From assembly GCA_963377175.1 (NCBI GenBank), contig CAUJNA010003786.1:142501-206500 (forward strand): DNA of 64,000 bases, read 5' to 3'. Positions 49,483 to 59,605 of the stretch are shown piece after piece (the stretch's first letter is position 1; each line of letters begins with the position of its first letter). The notes beneath the pieces were generated by a model that searched no databases, was not told where the DNA came from, and worked only from the letters and a program-made list of their open reading frames with translations. The position numbers and the translations under genes are program-made. This DNA comes from Effrenium voratum. Its lineage: Eukaryota; Sar; Dinophyceae; Suessiales; Symbiodiniaceae.

Positions 49483-49810
49483 CCGCAACATGTTGCGTGG
49501 CAACTTCCTCTACTTGTATTTGCCCTAGCGAAGAATCACTGAGAGTTGGTCTTGCGCTGTTTTCAGTCTTCACGCAGCTCACAGAGCCCTAAGCCAAGCT
49601 GGGATGGGAAAGGTCAGGAGGCGGGCCGCCGGCTTGCTGCGAACGCCCCGGCGGCCCGCGGAGTCGCACCGGCCACCTGTAGTCCGAAAGGCTGTGCAGC
49701 GCGCTGAAAGCTAGCTGCGCGCTGGCCCAACATAAAAGCCGCGTTAACTTTGCCCGTGGCTCGGGCGGACTGACGGTGTCAAGCGGGGTGTGAGGGGGAC
49801 CGGTCGGACC

Positions 49811-49872
49811 GGTCGTGGACTGACGGGGACGGGCCGGGGACTGACGGGGACAGCCGTGGACTGACGGGTGTG
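49811..49872 (+). repeat. GC-rich minisatellite, 3 x about 21 bp
   Basis: GTGGACTGACGGGGACGGGC and two variants. Confidence 0.85.
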
Positions 49873-49889
49873 TGGGCTCACGCAAAACC

Positions 49890-49990
49890 TCACTTAAAAC
49901 AGTAGTGGAAACTATTTCTAAATTTTCCGGAAACCATTTGAGACTATTTATAAAATTTTGATAAACTATTCGAAACCATTTCTAAATTTG
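49890..49990 (-). repeat. Small block of the 47.9-kb satellite
   Basis: Units GGAAACTATTTCTAAATTTT and AAACCATTTGAGACTATTTA, in the same orientation as 47890-48510. Confidence 0.75.
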
Positions 49991-50342
49991 CTGACTTTAT
50001 CAAAGACCGGGGCCCAGAGACTTGGGTCGTAGCCTGGGTTGGCAGGGTGGCGGTCATTCCCCGCAGACCCGCTCTGCAGAACCCGCCTCCCCCCCCGGCC
50101 CGGCCAGCCCGCCTAAGCCCACGAATTTGCCAAGCTGGCGAAGGAGGCGGGGCTCGGGCTCTCGCACTTGCGCTGCGCCTAGTGGGTGAGTGCCCTGGCA
50201 ACGCCCCAGGTTCTTCATGGTCGGGCGTGCTGCTTCAAAAAAAGACACAAACCGCTGCGATCTGTTGCAACACTTCACTCCTGCTTTGAGAGTCGCCCCA
50301 AGCCTTTTCAAACCATTGCCTGCTTTTTCCAGATCCTGATTT

Positions 50343-50980
50343 AGAAATAGTCTCAAACCGTCCCGAACCGTTTCCCGCTATTTCTAAATCCTGTTTTAGA
50401 AATAGTCCCAAACCGTCCCGAACCGCTTCCCGCTATTTGTAAATCCTGTGTTAGAAATAGTCCTAAACCGTCCCAAACCGTTTTCCGCTACTTCTAAGTC
50501 TTGTTTTAGAAATAGTCCCAGACCGTTTCAAACCGCTTCCCGCTATTTCTAAAACGATAATAGAAATAGTTCCAAACCGTTCGAAACCGTTTCCCGCTAT
50601 TTGTAAGCATTGCGCTGCCCAGAGCCACTTTTCGCTTCGCATAGTCTCAAATAGTTCCAAATAGTTTCAAATAGTTTCAAATAGTTCCGGCTTCAGCATG
50701 CTTACAAATGGTCGCAAACCGTCCCAAACCGTTCCCCGCTATTTGTAAATCCTGTGTTAGAAATAGTCCTAAACCGTCCCAAACCGTTTCTCGCTATTTC
50801 TAAAAACATGTTTAGAAATAGTCCTAAACCGTTTCGAACCGCTTCCGGCTGTTTCTATATTCGTTTTAGAAACAGTCCCAAACCGTCCCGAACCGTTTCC
50901 CGCTATGTCTAAAACCTGTTCCCAAACCGTCCCGAACCGTTTCCCGCTATGTCTAAAACTTGTTTTACCCCAGACCGTCC
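50343..50980 (+). repeat. 55-bp tandem array
   Basis: Unit AGAAATAGTCCCAAACCGTC, then CCGAACCGTTTCCCGCTATT and TCTAAATCCTGTTTT. Starts at 50343, 50398, 50453, 50508 and 50562, with further units from about 50758. On the minus strand the units read as a repeated GKRFGTV peptide, judged an artefact. Confidence 0.93.
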
Positions 50981-51319
50981 CTAACTGTTTCATGCTGTTA
51001 CAACCTCCTGCTTTAGACAGCCCGTTTGTTGGCGTTGTTGCCACCAGCGCCAACGCAGATTTCTCTATCAGCCAACATGTGGCTTGAACATGTTTTCCAA
51101 CGGGCCAGGTTGTGTTGCGCAGCTGCTGTTGCAATTCTGGGCCTGCTTGTCTTGACTGGTGTGATGGGGTGAGCTTTCAAGCGCGCCGTGCTTTCGCTAC
51201 GAATTGCAAGCAGCGGTGTCAGGGGGCCAAGAATCGGCTGCGCCTCAGTCTTCTCTTGCAACTCCTGCGCGCCTTTGTTCGCGAATGGATGACGTTTCCT
51301 CGGAGTTAGAAACAGCCTC

Positions 51320-51870
51320 ATTGCAGCCCCCCATGATTTGTTGTTGGGAGCCTCATAGCAGTTTTCTCTGATTTACGAACAGTCTCACATAACTGCTTTT
51401 TTGATTCAAAAGTAGTCTCACATAGTTTCCCTTTAGCTCATAAATAGTCTCACATCGCGTCCCTTTGATATGTACGTAGTCTCACATAGTTTCCTTTGAT
51501 TTATAAGCGGTGTCACATAGATTCTCCTTGACTTAAAAATAGCCTCTTGTAGTTTCCAAATAGTCTCCTGTAGTTTCCTTTGATTTAAAAATAGTCTTGT
51601 GTGGTTTCCCTTTGATTTGTAAGTAGTCTCACAAAGCTTCTTTGTTATGTATAGATAGTCCTACATAGCTTCTCCTTGACTCATAAAAAAATATCATAGC
51701 TTCTCTTTCATGTAGAAATAGTCTCAAATAATTTGTATTGTATTTTTAAATAGTCTCACGTAGTCTGTCTTTACTTATAAAGAGTCTCAAATAGCTTTTC
51801 GATCATTTATAAATAGTCTCAAATAGCTTTTTGATTATTTATAAATAGTCTCAAATAGTCCCTGCCCTTG
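51320..51870 (+). repeat. Diverged array of TAGTCTCACATAGTTTC units
   Basis: Units of about 40-48 bp with AAATAGTCTCACATAGTTTC and CTTTGATTTATAAG. Complementary to the 47.9-kb block. Confidence 0.88.
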
Positions 51871-51909
51871 CCCCCTTGCCAACAGATAAACAGGCCGACG
51901 TTAGTCCCA

Positions 51910-52060
51910 ATTTGTGTATGTGTTTTTGTTTGTGTGTGTGTATGTGTGTGTGTGAATTGTTTGTATGTATACAAATATGTATGTCTGTGTGTGTGTGTGG
52001 GAATGTGTGTCTGAGGATGTGTTTGTGTGTGTGTGTGGGTGGGAATGTGTGTATGTGGCG
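51910..52060. repeat. (TG)n microsatellite
   Basis: Interrupted TG runs. Confidence 0.9.
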
Positions 52061-52409
52061 AGATCCAGATCATATTTGCAGGGTGTTCGGGCAAGCATTG
52101 AAGGGACCCGCGCCAACGAAGACGCCCTCCTTCGCTGCTGACATCCAACGGGACACCGTTGGGAGTAGTTGCATCTAAACTGGTTGCGATGTGTTTGCGT
52201 GTGCTTCTTTGTTGATCCCAGTTGTGATGTGGTGACGCTGTTCTCGTCATCCAAGCGCAGCCATGTCAGCTGGCCCACGAACCTACTCGAAGTCCGCAAA
52301 ACTTATCCTTGGTTCTTGCTTGCTTGTTTGGTTGTACTTGGCCTGTGGTCCTTTCTCTTCTTTCATTTTGCTCTTATGATCGTCTTCCTGCACTGGGCCC
52401 GGTTGCGAA

Positions 52410-52820
52410 ATGGCTGCCTCTACTGGCTCTCTGCTGCGCGCCGTTCTTCGTTTGCTCATTTGCGTGCTTCCTGTCGGCCCCTTGCGGATGGCTGCTTCTT
52501 CCTCTCGCTGCACCATACAGCTTTGTTGCTTTCTTCGTTTTCTGTATTTCGGTTTACCTGCTGTTCTTCTCTTCCGTGGCGGTCTTCTCACTTTGCGTAT
52601 GTCCTCGTCGTATTCTTCGCCTCCTGCGTCGGCGGGCCCGGGTATTCCTGCACCCTTGGATGCGTCTAAAACGGTTGTGATCTTTACACCGTTGCTTTTG
52701 TTGGCCCCGGCTGTGCTGTGTCTTTTCCGTCATCCGAGCACAGCTTGCCCGCAACCCACCTCCTCGAGCACCCGCTCGAGCGAAGTGCTCGAAACTTGGC
52801 GCTCGAAGCCTCCCTGCTAG
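52410..52820 (+). CDS. 136-codon hydrophobic ORF, possible membrane protein
   Basis: Reads MAASTGSLLRAVLRLLICVL, with further Leu/Val-rich stretches (about residues 33-60 and 86-104) that could be membrane segments, and a Ser/Thr-rich tail. The antisense strand has basic, equally long frames (52283-52591 and 52554-52871), so strand is uncertain. Confidence 0.25.
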   Translation: MAASTGSLLRAVLRLLICVLPVGPLRMAASSSRCTIQLCCFLRFLYFGLPAVLLFRGGLLTLRMSSSYSSPPASAGPGIPAPLDASKTVVIFTPLLLLAPAVLCLFRHPSTACPQPTSSSTRSSEVLETWRSKPPC

Positions 52821-53043
52821 AACTGTTATGTTCGACTCGTCAGGCAGCCTTGAGTGCGTGGGGTAGTGCACGCGCGAGGCAACGCATGTGTAAGACCGTT
52901 TGTGCTTGTGAATGTGTATGTGCTGGGCGTCGGTGTTGGCTCCCTACAGTTGGCTGTTGTAACAATGCCAGCTGCTGGTTTGCGCGCGCGTGTGCGCGTT
53001 TTGCGCGTACGTTTTGGCGCTCGTGAGGTGTGGATAGGCCTTT

Positions 53044-53328
53044 GTGCCCTATTCAGGTTATTTTCATTCCTTTCATGCTGCATGCGTCAGCTGCCTGCTG
53101 CGTTGTATGTCACTGTTTTTTTGCTTGAGTGAGGCGTTGGACTTGCTGTTGTTTGCGGTAGCAACCCTACGAGAGGGTCGTGGTTTTCCATATCAGGCTT
53201 CGACGGGAAATGTTGACACCTTCTTCCCGCACGCAGCCTTTCGCGCAACTGTTGAACTTGGGGACGGGGTGGGGTGGGTGTGCGGCACCATGTTTCACGT
53301 GGTTTGGCCCTCTGCCCTGGCGATTTAG
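53044..53328 (+). CDS. Exon candidate, unknown protein
   Basis: The second half is most protein-like: EALDLLLFAVATLREGRGFP, then DTFFPHAAFRATVELGDGVG, ending VVWPSALAI-stop. The first half is hydrophobic and may be intron or signal. Confidence 0.3.
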   Translation: MPYSGYFHSFHAACVSCLLRCMSLFFCLSEALDLLLFAVATLREGRGFPYQASTGNVDTFFPHAAFRATVELGDGVGWVCGTMFHVVWPSALAI

Positions 53329-53739
53329 TGCATGGTTTCGAAAAGTGAATTGTTCGAAAGGCAGCTGAGCCATGCAATTCTGAGGTTTAATGGAAGAAAA
53401 CACAACCCCCTCGCGGGCTGTTTCCTTGTTTTCCTGTGGGCCATGCATGCATCATCCAGCCTTTGATGGAAATGACAGGCAAATCAACCGGGCACAGCAG
53501 CCACCAATTCTCCTGCTAGTTGTAGACCATGGCCATAGTCGACTTTATAAGGTGGATAAACTTTGAAGGAACCGGCGCATCACTCAGCCCCCTGCCTTTG
53601 GCAAGGCACGTCCCCGGTTCGCGCGGCGCGCGCCTTCAGGATCGGAAGTGTGGCGGCAGCAGCCGCAGCGGCGCCACTAGCAGCACCAGCGCTGGGACCT
53701 TGCCGGTGGAGAGCCAGGCCCTTTTTCATTTCGTGCGTC

Positions 53740-53950
53740 ATATTTGGAGGTTGGGCCAAGGGTATAAGGTTCATTTTGGGGGGACAAGGACGACAAGTTC
53801 GTCGTTAGTTGTTTGCCTGTGACGGGGCTCGCTACTGTTCCTATGATATGGGTATGGGTCAAAATGAATCCACCAGGAATCGGACCGCAGGTTTTAGTCC
53901 TTGGTTCCATTTACCAGGGCAACCCATTTTGGGCACCTATGTTTGACCTG
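53740..53950 (+). repeat. Duplicated block, copy 1 (full)
   Basis: 53740-53839 equals 54505-54604 at nearly every base (both contain GGACGACAAGTTCGTCGTTA). It continues AGTCCTTGGTTCCAT at 53896. The 56 bp between are missing from copy 2. It includes a family H element. Confidence 0.92.
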
Positions 53951-54244
53951 CCATTTCGGCGTGAGTGGTTTCAGCATTTGGTCACGCAGCTAGGTGCCCT
54001 TTTTACCGTTTCTTTTTTGGTTGGGAGGGGTTTCCCTACTAAAATAGACTACAGAAAGAAGGGGTACCCTTATTCTAACCTCTCTACTGGAGGACCTAGT
54101 CAGGGTACCCGTCTCAACTTGGTGAGGGAAATCAGAAGGAACACCGCCATTTTGAAGGTCCCCTCTACGGGTCCATTGGCATGTTTCGTTTTTGGAATCA
54201 TGGCATTTCAGACAGGAATATGGTTGTCTTGTAACCATCCTGCA

Positions 54245-54464
54245 GATGAATAGAAAAGAGTACCGCCTAGCTGAACGTTTCAGGTACTCCGCTCATGCGG
54301 GCTTTTGTACATGTGATAGCCCCCGCATTTCAACTCGGAGAGCGCAAGCTCGCATCCCGTGCACGTGGTCAGCTTGCGTCACTGCTCATGACCTCTCATT
54401 TGGTGTCGATTGCATTATGTGCCTCGCTCGAACTCGACCTCGACTGATTAAGGAACTCCTTTAG
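54245..54464 (+). CDS. Exon candidate, Cys/Arg-rich
   Basis: After GTAACCATCCTGCAG. Reads MNRKEYRLAERFRYSAHAGF, then CTCDSPRISTRRAQAR, ending RPRLIKELL-stop. Several Cys (CTC, CTWSAC, DCIMC). Not recognised. Confidence 0.33.
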
Positions 54465-54504
54465 ACGTTCAGTGGGTCTACCCATAAACTTCCCTTGAGC
54501 TGTT

Positions 54505-54660
54505 ATATTTGGAGGTTGGGCCAAAGGTGTAAGGTTCATTTTGGGGGGACAAGGACGACAAGTTCGTCGTTAGTTGTTTGCCTGTGACGGGGCTCGCTAC
54601 TGTTAGTCCTTGGTTCCATGTACCAGGGCCGCATTTGGGGTACCTATTTTCGACCCCACA
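54505..54660 (+). repeat. Duplicated block, copy 2 (with 56-bp deletion)
   Basis: 100 bp equal to 53740-53839, then directly AGTCCTTGGTTCCATGTACC. The joint lies at a short GTT(T) match, suggesting microhomology deletion. Confidence 0.92.
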
Positions 54661-54664
54661 GCCA

Positions 54665-54828
54665 CATTGCAATACGATGTCTTGTCGCGTCCTGCCACTA
54701 TTGCCTATGTGTTTGCTGCTGACCATCGCCGACAAGGGCAACATGTCAGACAGCAGCCATACTACGTGCCAAAGTACCAACCAACAGCCGCATCTAATTC
54801 CTGTAGTCGAGTATGGTTAGAGAGCTAG
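54665..54828 (+). CDS. Possible exon, unknown protein
   Basis: Reads LQYDVLSRPATIAYVFAADH, then RRQGQHVRQQPYYVPKYQP, ending WLES-stop. A second frame is open. Confidence 0.25.
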
Positions 54829-54982
54829 ATCGAACGCACGCAAGTCGCAGAAGCGCATCTATATCTCAACAGAGTTTCTGGGTTCGCATGTAGAGTTTGT
54901 CAGATCACTACTGTAATTCCCTCGCCCATCCCCATCTCTTGCTCCGGGGACACAGCATGCAAGTCGTGTGGTGCTCTGAGAC

Positions 54983-55165
54983 GTGGCATTCCACGCAGGG
55001 CGCCAGCGTAATTGCCAGCACCGGCCGGTTGAGTACCAGCAGCGGGAGCGAGGGGGCGGGATCCATGAATTGAGCTGCACAGGTGACTGCCTGAAGAAAA
55101 GGATCAGCGTGAAGAAAGAAGAGACGTTTAGATTCTTAACATATGACGGAATTCTTAACATATGA
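54983..55165 (+). CDS. Possible exon with basic C-terminus
   Basis: Ends GDCLKKRISVKKEETFRFLT, then YDGILNI-stop. A GAGCTGCACAG acceptor lies at about 55081. An 18-bp unit (ATTCTTAACATATGACGG) is tandemly duplicated at 55133-55168 and contains the stop. Confidence 0.25.
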   Translation: MAFHAGRQRNCQHRPVEYQQRERGGGIHELSCTGDCLKKRISVKKEETFRFLTYDGILNI

Positions 55166-55419
55166 CGGAGTTCGACCAACCCTCTGATTCCTTGACTGCT
55201 GTTCAAGACGATCTCTGTAGCCAGGGCCTTGCACGGCTCTCAAGTGATCCTCTAAACTGACTCGTACTGTTGCAAGGTCAACACGTTAAGGATGGCAAGT
55301 CCGCCATGTTCAAGCTGGAGCAAACCATGCAGGTGCTGAGGAATCCATTGAACCACCGAGTTGAAGCTGATTGAACCCCTTTACTTCAGGCGGATAAGTA
55401 CATAACACAGCATAGACTT

Positions 55420-55925
55420 CATAGTGCGAAAAAGCAGGCGGATGATTGCACGCCAGCACCTCTAACAGCACCCCCCCAGAGCGCAGCAAACAGCACCCCC
55501 CAGAGCGCACGGCTGTCCATCTCGCCAATACAACGGCCCCAAACAGCGTCCCAAAACAGCACCTGCACCAGAAGCCGTGACCCCCGGCACCCTGCCGTCA
55601 ACCTCGCAAAAATGCACCCGCGCAGTCACCCCGAACAGCACCCCCAAACACCACCCCCCCCCCCCCCCCGCACCCTGCCGTCCATCTCGCAAAATGCGCC
55701 CGCAGCGTCACCAGCGCTCCCAAAACATCACCTGCACCAACACACCAACTTGCATGCCACAACAGACAATCTCGCAAAACTGCTATCTCACAACTGCGCA
55801 AGCACCGTCACCAGCACCACAAACAGCTCCCCAAACAGCACACCCTAACAGCATTTGCATCAGCACCCCAACTGCACGCCCCCTAGCATCCAGCCGTCAA
55901 TCTCACAAACCACATTCCCCTCTAT
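55420..55925 (+). repeat. C-rich degenerate repeat (AACAGCACCCC)
   Basis: Recurring CAAACAGCACCCCC and CCGTCCATCTCGC units of about 60-70 bp. The Pro/Thr/Ser-rich plus frame and Gly-rich minus frame are repeat translations. Confidence 0.7.
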
Positions 55926-55993
55926 ATTAGAAGTTAGAACCCCCAATAGCTTTCAGTTATTTGGGGAAAGAGACGAGCTGAGGGCTGCTCATC

Positions 55994-56314
55994 TTGTTTG
56001 GAGTTTCAGTACCCCTTGGTGGGTTGCAAGGGTGGAAACTCATCGCAAAACCACAACCTCATGATGCACCCAAAAGATTCGAGGAGGCCATTTCGAGGAT
56101 TTGGTTTCGAGGCTTCGACGCAACGAGGCGAAGATGCCCATTTTGTGGCGAAAGGATGAGGCAGAAGAAAGCGCCTCTAGCCCTCCCCCCCCTCCGCTCC
56201 ATCCCCTCCCCCCCATCCCCTGACCCTGTCCCCCGCCCTTCTCACAGGAGCTCTCCGGGCTTTGAGATGGAAGGGAAGGCTCGGGGTGGGCACGGAAGAA
56301 TGCGATGGGTGTAG
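55994..56314 (+). CDS. Exon candidate with CPFC motif
   Basis: Includes PKRFEEAISRIWFRGFDATR, then RCPFCGERMRQKKAP (CxxC), followed by a Pro/Ser-rich tail over homopolymeric C. The CxxC could be half of a zinc knuckle. No family is assigned. Confidence 0.32.
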   Translation: MFGVSVPLGGLQGWKLIAKPQPHDAPKRFEEAISRIWFRGFDATRRRCPFCGERMRQKKAPLALPPLRSIPSPPSPDPVPRPSHRSSPGFEMEGKARGGHGRMRWV

Positions 56315-56367
56315 GGTCACTTGGGAAGGTAGAAACCTGGAAGAGTAGTGTTATGTAGTTAGGTTGA

Positions 56368-56613
56368 ATGAATGTTTTTACGAGTCTTGCCGGAATTTTG
56401 AGAAGTCTGGTCAGCTTTGAAGTGTTTCAGCTGCCATGCCTATCCCAACCGGCTCATCCCAAGAACCCCTATTCCTCTTCGAAAAAGGCTGCACAGACAG
56501 ACGCACAGCTCGAGAGTTTGAGCACGAGCCGTCAGAAGATGGACAGCAGATCGCTTTTTGCGATCGAATCGAACCGGTGGCTCGTTTGTGGAGGCCCTTT
56601 GGGCGGTGTTTAA
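56368..56613 (+). CDS. Exon candidate, unknown protein
   Basis: Includes QTDAQLESLSTSRQKMDSRS and SNRWLVCGGPLGGV-stop. An alternative frame 56436-56729 is also open. The 3' part overlaps a degraded family D scrap (about 56590-56680). Confidence 0.25.
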   Translation: MNVFTSLAGILRSLVSFEVFQLPCLSQPAHPKNPYSSSKKAAQTDAQLESLSTSRQKMDSRSLFAIESNRWLVCGGPLGGV

Positions 56614-56850
56614 ATGAAGACCAAAGGGAAGACCGAGACCACTTCGAAGGGCCCCTAGAGCAAGACACACCCAGTCAGTCCCGACCAATACTGTGGGATT
56701 CCGTTTGTGAAGCTCAAGATCTTTTGTAGCAATGGACAACTGTGAAGCTTCGGCTGCTTTTTGTGCTCAACGTGAACGGCTGGGCAAGTTTCCGACCAAG
56801 CAATGAGATAGACCCAAAGGACTATGGTTGAGGTCGATGAGCTTGCCAAC

Positions 56851-56975
56851 AAATGGGAGTGTTTTTTTTTGGGGGGGACCCCCAAAAATGGTTGGTTTCC
56901 TTGTGGTGTCCTTTTGGTTTCCTTTCGGTTTCCCTTTAAAACCACCAAGCACAGGTAGCCTCAAGAAAGACAGAC
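56851..56975 (+). mobile_element. Family D TIR element
   Basis: GGGAGTGTTTTTTTTTGGGG, core TTTTGGTTTCCTTTCGGTTT, right end CTCAAGAAAGACAGACCCA. Confidence 0.75.
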
Positions 56976-57081
56976 CCAAATTCCGGAAAGACAAGACAGC
57001 TGGGGCCTGGAGTGTCACGGGGCATGCATTTCCCTGAAAATATGGCGCTCCCGTTTTGTAAAGTTCAAAGCAAGGAACAGC

Positions 57082-57486
57082 ATGTTTGGTAGAATTTGTG
57101 GGGTTGGTGCTGGAAGTAGCAGTGCTTGGAGTTCTTGCATCGCGCAGTCCTTTTCTCGCGTTCCAATGGGAAACAGCCGCTTGACTCCCTGGGTTCAACA
57201 CATGGGTGAGTCTTTTTTTTGGCCCCCCCCACAAAAAAACGAAGGGGCGGGGGGGGGGGGGGGAAACAAGATAAGGTTTTCCGTTTGGCTCCCTTTGAAT
57301 CCACAAACAAAGAGCGCAAACAGCGCGGTCGGCCAGACCAATCGCGCAGTGTCCTTTGCCAAGCCACAGGACCCGGCTCGAGTCGCCATTGGAGAGGATG
57401 GATGTCACGTGCCGTCTTGTAGGATGGCTGGAATGTGTTTTTTGATGTTCTCGGGGTTCAACATGTTTTTTGTGTTGTTTTTTTAA
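57082..57486 (+). CDS. 134-codon ORF containing a family D element
   Basis: The N-terminal part reads MFGRICGVGAGSSSAWSSCI, then VPMGNSRLTPWVQH. At 57205 an element begins with GGGTGAGTC, a good donor-like sequence. After about 57325 the frame resumes AVGQTNRAVSFAKPQDPARV. It may be an in-frame insertion, or an intron supplied by the element. Confidence 0.33.
   Translation: MFGRICGVGAGSSSAWSSCIAQSFSRVPMGNSRLTPWVQHMGESFFWPPPQKNEGAGGGGGNKIRFSVWLPLNPQTKSANSAVGQTNRAVSFAKPQDPARVAIGEDGCHVPSCRMAGMCFLMFSGFNMFFVLFF
57205..57325 (+). mobile_element. Family D element, right end eroded
   Basis: GGGTGAGTCTTTTTTTTGGC, homopolymer C and G runs, then CCGTTTGGCTCCCTTTGAAT. No terminal GACACCC. Confidence 0.6.
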
Positions 57487-57495
57487 TGGCGTCCT

Positions 57496-57825
57496 TTGGG
57501 GTTTGATGGCTTTCTTTTTGATGGCTTTCTTTTTTGGGAAGATGTTCTAATGGGAACCATGGAGCACCAGAAGAAATCAACGAGTTGGAAAGCCAGGCTG
57601 ATACATGAGGCTTCTCGCATCGTATCATGCTTGAATGTTCTTAGCCCTATGTGGCATATTGAGCTTAAACCTATCAGGCTTTGCCACTTGGAACGGACAT
57701 GTGCCTGCGCCGGGCTTCCAATTGACCCCCTGGCCGGCCAACTTGGGGCCCAAGCGGAAGAAGAGTGTCATGAGTCGAGTTGTTCATTGCTGGCAATGCG
57801 GAAGTGGCAGCCAAATGCAATTTAA
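57496..57825 (+). CDS. Exon candidate, unknown protein
   Basis: Includes KSTSWKARLIHEASRIVSCL, then HIELKPIRLCHLERTCACAG, ending RKWQPNAI-stop. The first 15 codons are a TTTGATGGC repeat. A following frame at 57780-58013 (RGFLPAKKLEFPSSPSLTIV) may be the next exon. Confidence 0.32.
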   Translation: MGFDGFLFDGFLFWEDVLMGTMEHQKKSTSWKARLIHEASRIVSCLNVLSPMWHIELKPIRLCHLERTCACAGLPIDPLAGQLGAQAEEECHESSCSLLAMRKWQPNAI

Positions 57826-58034
57826 AAAGGTTCGAGCTTCTGACGGCTGAGCGATTGCCGCTTGCGCAAACAACACACGAGGCAACACTTGGCATGTCAA
57901 TGCGGGGGTTTCTTCCGGCAAAGAAGTTGGAATTCCCAAGTAGTCCCTCACTGACAATTGTGAGCGATGGGCAGACTGTTGATTTCTTCTTATGGTCTGC
58001 CAGATGTGTTTAGGTGCGGCTTGCCAATCTCGAC

Positions 58035-58279
58035 AAACACAACACACACACACACACAGCGCACCCGCACACACCCGCACGCGCACACGCACGCACGCGC
58101 ACGCGCACGCAAGCACGCCCGCACCCGCACCCGCACCCGCACCCGCACCCGCACCCGCACCCGCACCCGCACCCGCACCCGCACCCGCACCCGCACCCGC
58201 ACCCGCACACGCACACGCACACGCACACGCACACGCACACGCACACGCACACGCACACGCACACGCACACGCACACGCA

Positions 58280-58366
<87 letters not shown>

Positions 58367-58820
58367 ACACGCACACACGCACACGCACGCACACACGCAC
58401 GCACACACGCACACACACACACACACACACACGCACGCACACACGCACTACCCGCACACACACCCCACACCCACACCCCACACCCACACCCACACCACAC
58501 CCCACACCCACACACCCACACCCACACCCACACCCACACCCACACCCACACCCACACCCACACCCACACGCACACGCACACGCACACGCACACGCACACA
58601 CGCACGCACCCACGCACCCACGCACCCACGCACCCACACGCGCACGCGCACGCGCACGCCCACGCCCACGCCCACGCCCACGCCCACGCCCACGCCCACG
58701 CGCACGCGCACGCGCACCCGCACCCGCACCCGCACCCGCACGCACACGTTCACGCACACGCACACGCACACGCACACGCACACGCACACGCACGCACCCA
58801 CACACACACACACACATACA
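58035..58820. repeat. Blocked CA-rich microsatellite, about 780 bp
   Basis: Successive homogeneous blocks: ACCCGC, then ACACGC, then pure AC (about 58280-58355), mixed ACGC, ACACCC, and ACGCCC, in that order. It is open in every frame on both strands and no gene is inferred. Confidence 0.97.
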
Positions 58821-58821
58821 C

Positions 58822-59079
58822 ATGGAGGAGTCTCATACGATGTTGGTTTGCATGTTTCGTTTGAAAGCACTACTGCTGGCAACATGTGCGAAGCCCGCGA
58901 ATCTTCCAGTGCAGTCTTTTGCAACGCTCCAGGATAATTACAGCCGCGATCTGCACGAAACATATCTTCTGGACAGCCCTTTGCTCGAGGCAGGTCTATC
59001 ACGGTGGAAGAGATGCAACTGCATTTCACAACAGAGACAGATAGAGAGAGAGAGAGGGAGTGACAGAGAAATCAGGTAG
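58822..59079 (+). CDS. 85-residue ORF after the microsatellite
   Basis: [20 protein letters not shown], then [20 protein letters not shown], ending in a GA-repeat-derived tail. A second frame with [20 protein letters not shown] is also open to 58937. Confidence 0.28.
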   Translation: MEESHTMLVCMFRLKALLLATCAKPANLPVQSFATLQDNYSRDLHETYLLDSPLLEAGLSRWKRCNCISQQRQIERERGSDREIR

Positions 59080-59159
59080 ACAGAGACAGAGAGATAGGCA
59101 GGCAGAGACGGCGAGACAGCGAGAGAGGGAGATGGGGAGCGGGAGAAGGCGAGGAAGGG

Positions 59160-59182
59160 GGCAGGCAGGCAGGCAGGCAGGC
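59160..59182. repeat. (GGCA)n microsatellite
   Basis: GCAGGCAGGCAGG run. Confidence 0.9.
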
Positions 59183-59280
59183 TGGAAGGATGGGGAGGGT
59201 GTGGGGAGGTCCTGTGACTTGCGCTCAGTGGTGTTGATTGGGCTGCCTCAATTCAGACTAACTCCTTTGCGTTCTCTTTA

Positions 59281-59490
59281 TTGTGTACTGTCCACTCATC
59301 TTTGATCTTCAAGCCCCTTTTCCAACGCTTCCTGCAGGACGAGTTTCACAGGTTTCCCCCTGGACAAGGGCACAGATGGTATCCTTTGGCATTGCAGGCG
59401 GACGAGGTGAAGCAGAATTGGTTCTCATGCAAAGTCTGCGAGCCGCTGAAGCAGCGCAACCTGCTGGGACCCAAGAAGAGAAGCACTTGA
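59281..59490 (+). CDS. C-terminal exon candidate ending at a family B element
   Basis: Includes FLQDEFHRFPPGQGHRWYPL, then QADEVKQNWFSCKVCEPLKQ (CKVC), ending GPKKRST-stop. The TGA is the first codon contributed by the element starting at 59488. Frame +1 is also open. Confidence 0.33.
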   Translation: MCTVHSSLIFKPLFQRFLQDEFHRFPPGQGHRWYPLALQADEVKQNWFSCKVCEPLKQRNLLGPKKRST

Positions 59491-59605
59491 GCCACAATCA
59501 AGACCCGGGCAGATGAAGGTTAGTAAGGGACAATCCCCTTGCCATAAATAGCTGCGGCCGCCTTCTTATGTCTTTACATGGTTGTGGGTAGACCATTTTA
59601 ATTGC
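59488..59605 (+). mobile_element. Family B element, right end lost
   Basis: TGAGCCACAATCAAGACCCG, GATGAAGGTTAGTAAGGGAC, ACATGGTTGTGGGTAGACCA; the right TIR is missing. Confidence 0.75.

Noticed and set aside
50769..51134. Repeated peptide GKRFGTV on minus as a repeat protein
   Set aside because: The 55-bp unit is not a multiple of three, so the peptide changes frame between units; satellite is sufficient.
57967..59079. Open frames of 280-370 codons on both strands
   Set aside because: They are translations of the CA-rich microsatellite (His/Thr/Arg/Pro or Val/Cys repeats), open in every frame. Only the part after 58822 was kept as a weak candidate.
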